Part shown: positions 8,598 to 16,552 of the stretch, one piece after another
Numbering within the stretch: position 1 is the first letter of the stretch
Layout of the letters: each line of letters opens with the position of its first letter
Source: Mucilaginibacter sp. SJ
GTDB taxonomy: Bacteria > Bacteroidota > Bacteroidia > Sphingobacteriales > Sphingobacteriaceae
Direction of reading: 5' to 3'
Length of the DNA stretch: 64,000 bases
NCBI RefSeq assembly: GCF_028993635.1
Contig: NZ_CP118631.1
Span: 2,108,001 to 2,172,000, forward strand
Notes under the pieces: model-generated
Told to the model about the DNA's origin: nothing
The model's input: the letters and a program-made list of their open reading frames with translations, nothing else
Databases searched by the model: none
Made by a program: the position numbers and the translations under genes

Positions 8598-8653
8598 TCG
8601 CTAATAAAAAATAAAGTAATATTCCTGTTTGGTTTAATTAAACTCTTTAAAAA

Positions 8654-8678
8654 TGGGGCTTTTACGCCCCAATTTTAC
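8654..8678 (+). terminator. Rho-independent terminator
   Basis: TGGGGC and GCCCCA pair around a 6-nt loop and are followed by ATTTTA on the plus strand, 57 bp after the stop of the small membrane gene. Confidence 0.65.
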
Positions 8679-8798
8679 CCCAATACCCATTGCCCTCCAC
8701 TCATTTCTTATTAGTTATAAGATATTTCATGATGGTATAAGTTTTGCCATAGTCAATAACAGTTTTTTATTGATATTTGATAAACCGCTGTCGCGTTC

Positions 8799-11033
8799 AT
8801 GAAAAAAATTCTATTTCTGCTTTTTTTGCCACTATGCTCACTTGCCCAAACAGCAAGTAAATATATCCAGGAGGGAAACTCAAAAGCCAATGTAAGGAAT
8901 TATAAAGATGCCATACAAGATTTTACACGTGCTATAGAATTAAACAACAAAAATGCAGCTGTTTTTTATTACCGGGCGAATGCATATGGTAACCTCAAAG
9001 ACTATAAAGCGGCTATTAACGATTATGCACAGGCCATTGCTCTGAAAGCCGATTTGACCAACGCCTACCTGTATAAAGCCAATGCAGAGGCTGCCATACA
9101 AGATTATCAGGTGGCCATTATTGATTTTGACCATGCGATAGCGCTGGGACCAAAAACGGCAGACATGTTCCACTACAGGGGAAATGCCAAAAGTAACATG
9201 AACGATTATAAAGGCGCCATAGCCGATTTTACCACGGCACTTCAATTTACACCAAACAACGCCGATCTGTATAAATACCGTGGCCTGGCCAAAAATAATA
9301 ATAACGATTTTACCGGGGCCGTTGCTGATTATAATATGGCTATTAAACTAAGCCCTAACAGCGCCGAAATCTATCAATACATGGCAGGCAGCAAGGCCAG
9401 CATAAATGATTATAATGGCGCCATTGCTGATTATACCAAAACGCTATCGCTTAATCCCGATAACGCTGAGGCTTATTTTTACCGGGCAAATACCAGGGCA
9501 AAACTAAATGATTTTAAAGGCGCGGTTGATGATTATAAAAAAGCGGCCGCTATCAACCCCAACCTTAAAAACCTTTTGCTTTACATGGCCAATGCCCAAA
9601 GCAGCCTGGGCGATTCAAATGGCGCTCTTGATTATTTCAACAAGGCAATTGCTCAATTTCCCCGGAATGCGAATCTGTACCTGTATCGTGGAATTATTAA
9701 AAGCGACAAAAAAGATAATCATGCCGCTTTGGAAGATTTTAACAAAGCTATTGCCCTTGACCCAAAAAACGGCGATGCATACCAAAGCCGTTCATTTTCA
9801 AAGCTGGCATTAGGCAATTACGAAGGCGCCAGAGCTGATGCCGATTCGGCAATTAAAATAAACCCTAACAGCATAAGTGCTTACGTAACCTTAAGCAAAG
9901 CTAAAATGGCCATGAAGGATACCGCGGGAGTGATTACTGATTTAACAAAAGCAATCAGCCTGAACGGTAAAAGCGATGAAGCTTACCTGTCGCGCGGCGA
10001 TGCTTATCGCGACTTGGGGGTTCCGTTAGCCGCTATTAACGATTATACGCAGGCCATTGCTATAAACCCGGTTTATACTTACGCCTTTTTAAACCGGGCT
10101 ATTGAAAAAACCAAACTGGGTGATTATGCCGCGGCTGTAACTGACCTCGAAAAACTGATCAGTATTGCCCCGCAACAGCAAAATGGCTATTCACGACTGG
10201 GTAAAATCAATAATTTTTATAAGTACACTAACAATGGCGTACAAATATTTACCAAAGCTATAGCACTTAACCCTGCAAATGCTGATTTTTACCTTTACCG
10301 GGGTGAAGCAAAAGCCGCCACCGGCGATGTCAAAGGGGCCATGGCCGATTATAATACCGGTGTACTTAAAGCCCCCAAAAATATCACGCTATTATTGAAG
10401 CGAGGCCTGGCCAAAACAGATGCTGAAGACAACAACGGTGCCATAGCCGATTTGAGCAACGCGCTAAAAATTGACTCATTATCAGATTCAACCGCTTTAG
10501 TATGGCAAGCGCGGGGTTTTGTAAAAGCCAAACTTAAAAATTATAAAGGCGCCCTCGCCGATCTCGACCGTGCCGTGTCAATTTACTCAAACGACGAGAC
10601 TTTTTTAATCAGGGGCGATACTAAAATGGCTGTGAAGGATTATGCCGGCGCTGCCGATGATTATCATAATGCCATTTATATGAACGAGACAAATGTAAAA
10701 GCTTACTCGCATAGCGGTATTGCTAAAAGCAATCTCGGGGATGCCCAGGGAGTGAAAGAAGATTTTGCAGCCGTGTTTAAACTTGCCCCTAACAATCCCG
10801 ATCTGTATATTGACAGGGCTATCGCCAAAATAAATTTAAAAGATCTGAACGGAGCAATTTTGGACTGTAATACCGCTATAAGCCTTGACGCGAAAAATGG
10901 CCGGGCCTATTTACAAAGGGGGATTGCAAAAATAGCCCTTGATGATAGAACGGGTGGTTGCGCCGATATGAATAAAGCTTTAAGTATGGACGTAAAAGAA
11001 GCATCTGATTTTATTATAAAATATTGCAAATAA
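8799..11033 (+). CDS. Secreted tetratricopeptide-repeat protein, 744 aa
   Basis: After a signal peptide (MKKILFLLFLPLCSLAQ) the protein is an almost unbroken run of about twenty 34-residue TPR units, each with the pattern A-x-x-Y-x-x-R-G/A-x-A-K-x-x-x-x-D-Y-x-G-A-I-x-D-Y-x-x-A-I-x-L-x-P. No enzymatic domain is seen. Long TPR solenoids bind peptides or scaffold complexes; in Bacteroidota such proteins are often periplasmic or surface-associated. The final segment (GGCADMNKALSM...IIKYC) is the usual capping motif. It is a single-gene unit with a terminator 65 bp downstream. Confidence 0.92.
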   Translation: MKKILFLLFLPLCSLAQTASKYIQEGNSKANVRNYKDAIQDFTRAIELNNKNAAVFYYRANAYGNLKDYKAAINDYAQAIALKADLTNAYLYKANAEAAIQDYQVAIIDFDHAIALGPKTADMFHYRGNAKSNMNDYKGAIADFTTALQFTPNNADLYKYRGLAKNNNNDFTGAVADYNMAIKLSPNSAEIYQYMAGSKASINDYNGAIADYTKTLSLNPDNAEAYFYRANTRAKLNDFKGAVDDYKKAAAINPNLKNLLLYMANAQSSLGDSNGALDYFNKAIAQFPRNANLYLYRGIIKSDKKDNHAALEDFNKAIALDPKNGDAYQSRSFSKLALGNYEGARADADSAIKINPNSISAYVTLSKAKMAMKDTAGVITDLTKAISLNGKSDEAYLSRGDAYRDLGVPLAAINDYTQAIAINPVYTYAFLNRAIEKTKLGDYAAAVTDLEKLISIAPQQQNGYSRLGKINNFYKYTNNGVQIFTKAIALNPANADFYLYRGEAKAATGDVKGAMADYNTGVLKAPKNITLLLKRGLAKTDAEDNNGAIADLSNALKIDSLSDSTALVWQARGFVKAKLKNYKGALADLDRAVSIYSNDETFLIRGDTKMAVKDYAGAADDYHNAIYMNETNVKAYSHSGIAKSNLGDAQGVKEDFAAVFKLAPNNPDLYIDRAIAKINLKDLNGAILDCNTAISLDAKNGRAYLQRGIAKIALDDRTGGCADMNKALSMDVKEASDFIIKYCK

Positions 11034-11098
11034 CAATAACTTTTCATTTACAATACTCGTATAATAAGTAACTATTAACTGATCTATAAATAACAATC

Positions 11099-11120
11099 AA
11101 GCCCCGAAAGGGGCTTTTAC
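11099..11120 (+). terminator. Rho-independent terminator
   Basis: AAGCCCC-GAAA-GGGGCTTTT, a GAAA tetraloop hairpin with a T tract on the plus strand; the AAG side could also serve the convergent regulator gene. Confidence 0.8.
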
Positions 11121-11141
11121 ATTTACGCGGATTTGGAGTGC

Positions 11142-11504
11142 CTATACCGCCTTCTTATCTTCTATATGTAATTGCGCGCGCAGCTCTTTCAATTCCATTT
11201 CGTAGGCGCGCATACGGGCCTGTAAAATATCAACCTCGGTACGCATCATTTGTATTTCGGTAATAAGCTTGGCCGATTCGGGTTTGTTGATCATTTTTTC
11301 GCCCGTACCAAGAATAAGCCATTCGGGCGAGTATTTAAGCTGGAAACAGAGCTTCCGGATAAGATAATAGCTAATATCCTGCTTTTTGTTGATCACCTTA
11401 CTAATGAAACCCTGATCAACACCAATGGCCCCGGCAAGGCCCAGCTGGCCGCCGTGCTCCTTAACAACTACCTTTAACCGTTTTATAATCGCTTCGTCAG
11501 ACAT
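11142..11504 (-). CDS. XRE-like DNA-binding protein with C-terminal coiled coil, 120 aa
   Basis: Residues 1-65 form an XRE-type helix-turn-helix: EAIIKRLKVVVKEHGGQLG, LAGAIGVDQGFISKVIN, then YLIRKLCFQLKYSPEWLILG. The last segment is typical of Bacteroidota phage-type repressors. It is followed by a heptad-like coiled coil (IQMMRTEVDILQARMRAYEM). I chose the ATG at 11504; the longer frame uses a TTG. It has no S24 peptidase domain, so it would not be cleaved in an SOS-like way. Possible phage relic or host regulator. Confidence 0.75.
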   Translation of the reverse strand: MSDEAIIKRLKVVVKEHGGQLGLAGAIGVDQGFISKVINKKQDISYYLIRKLCFQLKYSPEWLILGTGEKMINKPESAKLITEIQMMRTEVDILQARMRAYEMELKELRAQLHIEDKKAV

Positions 11505-11575
11505 AAGTGACTGCAATAATAATCATTTTGTTTATCCATGCAATATATAATTGCTTTATTGAACAGGCACTGAAA

Positions 11576-11612
11576 ATAAAAAAGGTCAAATGCCCCAACA
11601 GCAAATGACCTT
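11576..11612 (-). terminator. Rho-independent terminator
   Basis: On the minus strand AAGGTCA pairs with TGACCTT and is followed by a TTTTTATTTT tract, 65 bp after the stop of the gene at 11677-12012. Confidence 0.6.
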
Positions 11613-11676
11613 AAAGTAAAACTAACCAACAAAAACTATATATGACAATAAAATAAACTCAGGTTAACACCATAAA

Positions 11677-12012
11677 TTATTTATTTCCTAAATTTTCAAG
11701 CAGCTCGCTAAGCTTATCATTATAAACCGGCAAACTGATCTTTCCTGCATTGTAATCACCCGCTATCTGCTGAAGGTTTGCCTCTATTTTCCTCTTTGTA
11801 TCGTTGTACATATGCACGCGATAGGTATCAGCAGTGAGCCCCGCATTAATTTTATTTAATTTTTGATCCATACACCGTTTCATCAGTAACGGCTGCACAT
11901 CATTCGCGTTTTTCAGTAATAAATTAACCCGGCTCCGTTGTTGCTTATCAAACTGTAAAATAACAAATACCAGTCCGAGCCCCGCTATCATAAACAAATA
12001 AAAATAATCCAT
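11677..12012 (-). CDS. Small membrane-anchored helical protein, about 111 aa
   Basis: Starting at the ATG at 12012 it has one N-terminal transmembrane helix (DYFYLFMIAGLGLVFVILQF) followed by a basic stretch and a long helical cytoplasmic domain ending GKISLPVYNDKLSELLENLG. It is paralogous to the protein at 16170-16517, which has the same helix-QF/EF-(D/N)KxQ junction and the same G-x-I-x-L-x-x-(Y/F)N-x-KL-x-x-LL-x-NL ending. Longer frames begin with TTG and add a non-family N-terminus. No function can be assigned. Confidence 0.6.
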   Translation of the reverse strand: MDYFYLFMIAGLGLVFVILQFDKQQRSRVNLLLKNANDVQPLLMKRCMDQKLNKINAGLTADTYRVHMYNDTKRKIEANLQQIAGDYNAGKISLPVYNDKLSELLENLGNK

Positions 12013-12210
12013 ATAAAGCCCTGATATTAAACATTCATTATACATTTTAATACGAAGCCAATAAAATAAGGTTGCATAATATTTAAAACTTTTTTCAAAT
12101 ATTTTTCTACCACAAAAATCCCCCCTGTACAAATTTTAAAATACGCATAAAAAGCCGACCTTTACATTCACAATCTCTTAACAAAAGGGATACATAAAAT
12201 TGCGATCATT

Positions 12211-12549
12211 ATGAAACCGGGCGATAAGGTAATTTGTATAAACGACAAAATAGATCCTGAAAAGATGGCTGAAATACGGCAGGACTTTGAGATTTGGATC
12301 ACCAGGGATAAGGAGTACACCATACGCGAAATACTTGATAACAATGGCATTGTAACCGGCTTATTATTGGAAGAAGTACACAATTTCCCCAAATTTTTTA
12401 AACTGATAAACCGTTTCCAGGAACCTGCTTTTGCCCAGTGGCGTTTCCGCAAACTAAACTACGCAAGTCCGGAGGCCGAAGCTGTTAGCGAAGATTTGGA
12501 GCTTGTTGAACATATTGAAAAAGAACAACAGTTGGTAAAAGTAAAATAG
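12211..12549 (+). CDS. Hypothetical protein with SH3-like N-terminus, 112 aa
   Basis: MKPGDKVICINDKIDPEKMAE begins a small beta-rich domain of the kind found in short SH3-like or KOW-like proteins, followed by KEYTIREILDNNGIVTGLLL and then WRFRKLNYASPEAEA and a charged tail. It is soluble. I do not recognise a named family. The gene diverges from the small membrane gene at 11677-12012, sharing a roughly 200-bp intergenic region. Confidence 0.6.
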   Translation: MKPGDKVICINDKIDPEKMAEIRQDFEIWITRDKEYTIREILDNNGIVTGLLLEEVHNFPKFFKLINRFQEPAFAQWRFRKLNYASPEAEAVSEDLELVEHIEKEQQLVKVK

Positions 12550-12683
12550 TGCCGGGACCTGCATCCCTGCCCTTCTTTAGGCAACAATAATTACTTTGTT
12601 AAAATAAGTTAAACATTTGGCTGCAACCTGTTCATAAACGGATATTTATATAGCGAGACTGCTGCATATAATTATCTGTCTGT

Positions 12684-13560
12684 ATGAAAAAGTTACCCGC
12701 GTTGTTTTCACTCGCAACCTCAATTGGATTGTGGTATGCCTGCACCCAGCACCCGCAAAACAAAAACGCAATTGATAAATCCTCCGTAAAAATCAGCAAC
12801 CATGGCGTTAACATTGCTTATACAGATACGGGCAAAGGTGATACCATATTACTTTTTGTACATGGGTGGTGCATTAACAAAAGCTACTTTAACAACCAGG
12901 TAAAATACTTTGGTAATAAATACCGGGTTGTTACGATTGATTTGCCTGGTTATGGCCAATCAGGTAAAAACCGCAACTCATGGACGGTGAATGATTTTGC
13001 CGGCGACGTAGCTTCCGTGATAACTACCCTTAGATTAAAAAAGGTAATACTCATTGGGCACTCCATGGCCGGCGAAATTATTGTACAGGCTAAGCTCAAT
13101 ACCCCTCGTCAGGTAATAGGGCTGATAGGTATTGATAACTTTAAAGGCTTTGACGGAAAATCCGAAAACGCAAAGGCAAAAGCCGATTACTCTGAAGCCA
13201 TAGCTATGTTAAAAAACATTTTAAAGCGGTAGCTACCAGCTATTTTAACCAGGACCTTTTTTATAAAACAACCAGCGCCGCAATCAGGAAACACATACTT
13301 AACGATGTGCCCAATGCCGATAGCACGATTGCCATAGCAAGTATGGAAGATAATAGGTTTAATACCGTAGCCAAACTTAAAGCCACCAAAACAAAGCTCC
13401 GTCTTATTAACAGCGATTACCAACTAACGATACAATTAGGTTTACCAGAGCAGGGATCCCTTACCGGCTGCTACAAATACATGCTACCGGGCATTTCCCT
13501 ATGATTGAAAAACCAGCAGAATTTAACAGGCTTTTGCAACAAGCTATCAATCAAAATTAA
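12684..13560 (+). pseudogene. Alpha/beta hydrolase broken by two frameshifts
   Basis: The first frame (to 13232) gives a lipoprotein-like N-terminus, LLFVHGWCINKS, DLPGYGQSG and the nucleophile elbow GHSMAG. At the run of six A at 13211-13216 the homology continues one frame back (KHFKAVATSYFNQDLFYKT...) and near 13421-13426 it shifts back again into GIPYRLLQIHATGHFPMIEK, which carries the catalytic His, ending at the TAA at 13558-13560. Both shifts fit loss of one base. There are no in-frame stops other than those made by the shifts, so decay is recent or the sequence has two base-call errors. Confidence 0.8.
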
Positions 13561-13650
13561 TTCGCTTGAGCATATAAAACAGCATTTAAAGCAATTTTAA
13601 TACCCGGCAAATTATGAAAACAATGCCAAACAGCATATTTTATAACCAAT

Positions 13651-14067
13651 TTAATAAGTATAATCGCTTGCTGCACCCTCTTCTACAAGTTGTGTAAGCA
13701 AAGCTTTCAATACAGCTTCGCGGGTCCATTGCTGTTCAGGTGACGAGGCATCCTCTTTATACCATTGCAGGGGGGTGTTAATTTCGATTCGGGCCTTGTA
13801 AGCAAAGTTTTTAGTTGGGTGCAATTTGGTGCCCTCGTAACTATTCAGATTTTCGGTTTTAATGATCCGGGCCAGGTCACGGACCCGGATATCTACCTGG
13901 AGGCATTCATCAATTGAGTTTTTAAAATCCTGTTTATCCTCCAGCCACAAAGTAAGCACTTCGTCGGCAATATCGTGTTCGGCGATAGTTATCCGGCTGT
14001 AATCATAATCAACCGATATAATAAGCCACCAAAGCTGGCTTTTGAGTTTTTGAGAAATTTTTATCAT
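13651..14067 (-). CDS. Hypothetical protein, 138 aa
   Basis: Soluble protein with mixed alpha/beta character: WWLIISVDYDYSRITIAEHD, LARIIKTENLNSYEG, YKARIEINTPLQWYK, and a helical C-terminus. No signal, no membrane segment, and no recognised family. It follows the small gene at 14136-14330 by 68 bp on the same strand and both diverge from the S24 regulator at 14537, so the three may form a small control unit. Confidence 0.55.
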   Translation of the reverse strand: MIKISQKLKSQLWWLIISVDYDYSRITIAEHDIADEVLTLWLEDKQDFKNSIDECLQVDIRVRDLARIIKTENLNSYEGTKLHPTKNFAYKARIEINTPLQWYKEDASSPEQQWTREAVLKALLTQLVEEGAASDYTY

Positions 14068-14135
14068 GATAATTAGTGTATTGATTTCGTATTATTTTAA
14101 TTGAGCATTTATAGGCCGTAATACCTGCAACCAGG

Positions 14136-14330
14136 TTATGACCGTTTAAAAGCGGGCATCCATCCCGGCATATACTTTTGGATAGCAGCAATTTCATCTC
14201 TATATTTTTCACATGCAGTTTTGTAACCCTCAAAGCGCTGCAAAGCTTCATGTTCATTCAAAGTATCCCGATTATCTTGATTGTTATTACCTTCTGTCAA
14301 TTGCCGCAGGGCCGAAAATGCTATATGCAT
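14136..14330 (-). CDS. Hypothetical protein, 64 aa
   Basis: A short, charged, probably helical protein: LRQLTEGNNNQDNRDTL, then HEALQRFEGYKTACEKYRD and a C-terminal MPGWMPAF. It sits directly divergent from the S24 regulator with about 200 AT-rich bases between them. No family is recognised; support comes from its place and coding-like composition. Confidence 0.45.
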   Translation of the reverse strand: MHIAFSALRQLTEGNNNQDNRDTLNEHEALQRFEGYKTACEKYRDEIAAIQKYMPGWMPAFKRS

Positions 14331-14536
14331 GGTAGTATGATATTGATTATTTATTGATATTATTTCTTGATTTCAAATTACAGAACATTCTATTTTAACA
14401 AAAGAATACTCTTTATAAAACGGACCGAACATTTTGATTTGTAAATAATTTGACTTACATTAGCAATTATCAGCGAAACAAATATACAGAATTGTCTTTA
14501 TTATAATCAAGAAAAATCTTTAAATTTATTTTCATC

Positions 14537-15238
14537 ATGGAAGACGAGATAAAACCAAACAAAATAAAGATTGTACGCCCCGAAACATTGGAGTTTATCA
14601 TACTTTATAATCAACTTAAAGGGAAAGCTTTTAACGGAAATGCTCAATTAGCTGAAGCATTAGGCTTTAACTCACCAAGTTCGATCACTGAGATAATAAA
14701 GAGCCGACAGAACATAGATCCAGAAAAACTCCGTATTTTTAAAGAAAAATACAAAGAATACATAACAGTGGATAAAAAACAGAATTTCTCTGAATCAAAA
14801 CCTGTATCCAAACACAGTGAAGGCATACCTATGTATGAAATTTCTGCAACCGCTTCAGGCGTAGAAGTATATAACGACATTAATGATTCACAGCCGGTTG
14901 GCCATATGAATTTCCCCGGCATTGAAGATTGCGATTTCGCGCTTCCGGTTTGGGGGCACAGTATGTACCCATATCTGGAAAACGGCTGCTGGGTTGCACT
15001 AAAAATAATTCATGACAAAAAGATCCTGCCCGGCGAGGTTTATTACATTGAGTGGGGAGATTACCGCATGTATAAACGCCTGCTTGCAGGAGATAGCCCT
15101 GATGAAGTAATTGCACATTCAGATAATACAACAGAAATGGTTGGCAACCGGCTCAAATATGCCCCATTTATTATAAAAGTAGCCGACATCAAAAAACTTT
15201 GCCTTGTTAAAGACATTCACAAAAAGCATAACCATTAA
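14537..15238 (+). CDS. S24 (LexA/CI-like) transcriptional regulator, 233 aa
   Basis: The N-terminal half (about 15-75) is an HTH-type domain with NAQLAEALGFNSPSSITEII; the C-terminal half is an S24 peptidase-like domain with the nucleophile Ser142 in WGHSMYPYLENG and the general base Lys180 in DYRMYKRLL. This is the layout of CI/LexA-type repressors that self-cleave after DNA damage. I see no clear Ala-Gly cleavage pair between the domains, so latent cleavage is uncertain. No prophage genes adjoin it; the phage cluster starts 9.5 kb downstream. Confidence 0.88.
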   Translation: MEDEIKPNKIKIVRPETLEFIILYNQLKGKAFNGNAQLAEALGFNSPSSITEIIKSRQNIDPEKLRIFKEKYKEYITVDKKQNFSESKPVSKHSEGIPMYEISATASGVEVYNDINDSQPVGHMNFPGIEDCDFALPVWGHSMYPYLENGCWVALKIIHDKKILPGEVYYIEWGDYRMYKRLLAGDSPDEVIAHSDNTTEMVGNRLKYAPFIIKVADIKKLCLVKDIHKKHNH

Positions 15239-15245
15239 CCCGCGC

Positions 15246-15285
15246 GGCTGTAGAATTTGTTAAAAGAACAACAAATTCTACAGCC
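15246..15285. repeat. Perfect 16-bp inverted repeat downstream of S24 gene
   Basis: Arms 15246-15261 and 15270-15285 (GGCTGTAGAATTTGTT and its complement) pair perfectly around an 8-nt loop, 8 bp after the stop codon. It could act as a transcription terminator, but no T tract follows; an mRNA-stabilising hairpin is equally possible. Confidence 0.7.
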
Positions 15286-15447
15286 ATTGTTACCTGCCCG
15301 GAGAGCAGTTATCATACCCATAAAATCAACATCAAAAAATCGCATTAAAAAACCCACAGCGGAATAAGCTCATCATTTATTACAAAAATCAAGCTATCAT
15401 AGCTTAAAACTTCCATATTTTTAATCACAATTTGTTTGATAGATAAA

Positions 15448-15981
15448 ATGATAATCCGGCTGGCTACCCTCAATGATGTACCGCAGATATTAGCTTTTGT
15501 AGCTGACATAATACCTGCTATGAAGGCGGCAGGTAATTTTCAATGGGATAATGACTACCCCAATAAACAGGTATTTACCGGGGATATCAACCTTAACCAG
15601 CTTTGGGTAGCCGAAGTTACAGGAGCAATAGCAGGTGTGGCTGCCATAACTACCGACCAGGATGCAGAATATGCACAGGCCGGTCTTGATATCGATGAAG
15701 CTGCCATTGTTACGCATCGGCTTGCTGTAAACATTAACTACCGGGGCCGGGGTGTTGCGGCGGCACTTCTAAAGCAGGCCGAACATGAAGCTACGCAGCG
15801 AGGAATAAATACATTACGAATTGATACTAATATTGCGAACCTGGCAACGCAAAAGCTGTTCCCAAAACTGGGCTATGTTTTGGCGGGCGAAATTAGCTTG
15901 GATTTAAGACCGGGTTTAAGATTTTTGTGCTACGAAAAGCGGCTCAATAGCAAACTACAGCAGTTACCCGGACATGGCTAA
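15448..15981 (+). CDS. GNAT family N-acetyltransferase, 177 aa
   Basis: MIIRLATLNDVPQILAFVAD is a typical GNAT start, and the acetyl-CoA loop NYRGRGVAAALLKQAE (Q/R-x-x-G-x-G/A) is clear. The C-terminal part (NLATQKLFPKLGYVLAGEI) is the usual FYxKxGF region. The ATG at 15448 is favoured over a TTG 12 bases earlier. Acceptor unknown; single-gene unit. Confidence 0.9.
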   Translation: MIIRLATLNDVPQILAFVADIIPAMKAAGNFQWDNDYPNKQVFTGDINLNQLWVAEVTGAIAGVAAITTDQDAEYAQAGLDIDEAAIVTHRLAVNINYRGRGVAAALLKQAEHEATQRGINTLRIDTNIANLATQKLFPKLGYVLAGEISLDLRPGLRFLCYEKRLNSKLQQLPGHG

Positions 15982-16169
15982 CCGGTTTCCATCTATCAAA
16001 AACTTCACATATTCACACAAAACCTATAACTATTTCTCAATAGTTATTCACAAATCGGCATTTTATCAACAATGGCTTTTTAGTTTATTTTTTATTCAAT
16101 TATATTTATAGTGATTATAAACCGCAGGCCTCTGCCGGAGTGATAAAGTTGTAATAAAAAGAGAAGAAG

Positions 16170-16517
16170 ATGGAACCTATCATGATACTGGTAATCGCGG
16201 CTATCATTGCTGCCATAATTTTAGTTGAATTTAACAAACGGCAAAACACCAAAGCCGGCGATAGTAGTCATATAACCGCCGATGTGCAACAACTATACCT
16301 GCTTAAAGCTGCAGAACATAAAATAGAAGTAATTGAAGATTTGCAAAAGAATGCTGCTAATACCAACAATGCCATTGTAAAAAGTATTGAACAGGAGCTG
16401 ACACATTTAACAGGAGCTTTTGAAAAAGGCGATATCAAATTGAAGGAATTTAACCTCAAGCTTGACAGCTTACTTAGTAACCTCGATGTTAAAAATTCAC
16501 TGGCACAAGCATCATAA
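16170..16517 (+). CDS. Small membrane-anchored helical protein, 115 aa
   Basis: MEPIMILVIAAIIAAIILVE is a single transmembrane helix followed by FNKRQ and a long helical domain ending in GDIKLKEFNLKLDSLLSNL. It is a paralogue of the protein at 11677-12012 (see the shared C-terminal pattern there). Its role is unknown. Confidence 0.68.
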   Translation: MEPIMILVIAAIIAAIILVEFNKRQNTKAGDSSHITADVQQLYLLKAAEHKIEVIEDLQKNAANTNNAIVKSIEQELTHLTGAFEKGDIKLKEFNLKLDSLLSNLDVKNSLAQAS

Positions 16518-16552
16518 ACAACAAGTTACTTAATTGCACCGGCTTGCATATA

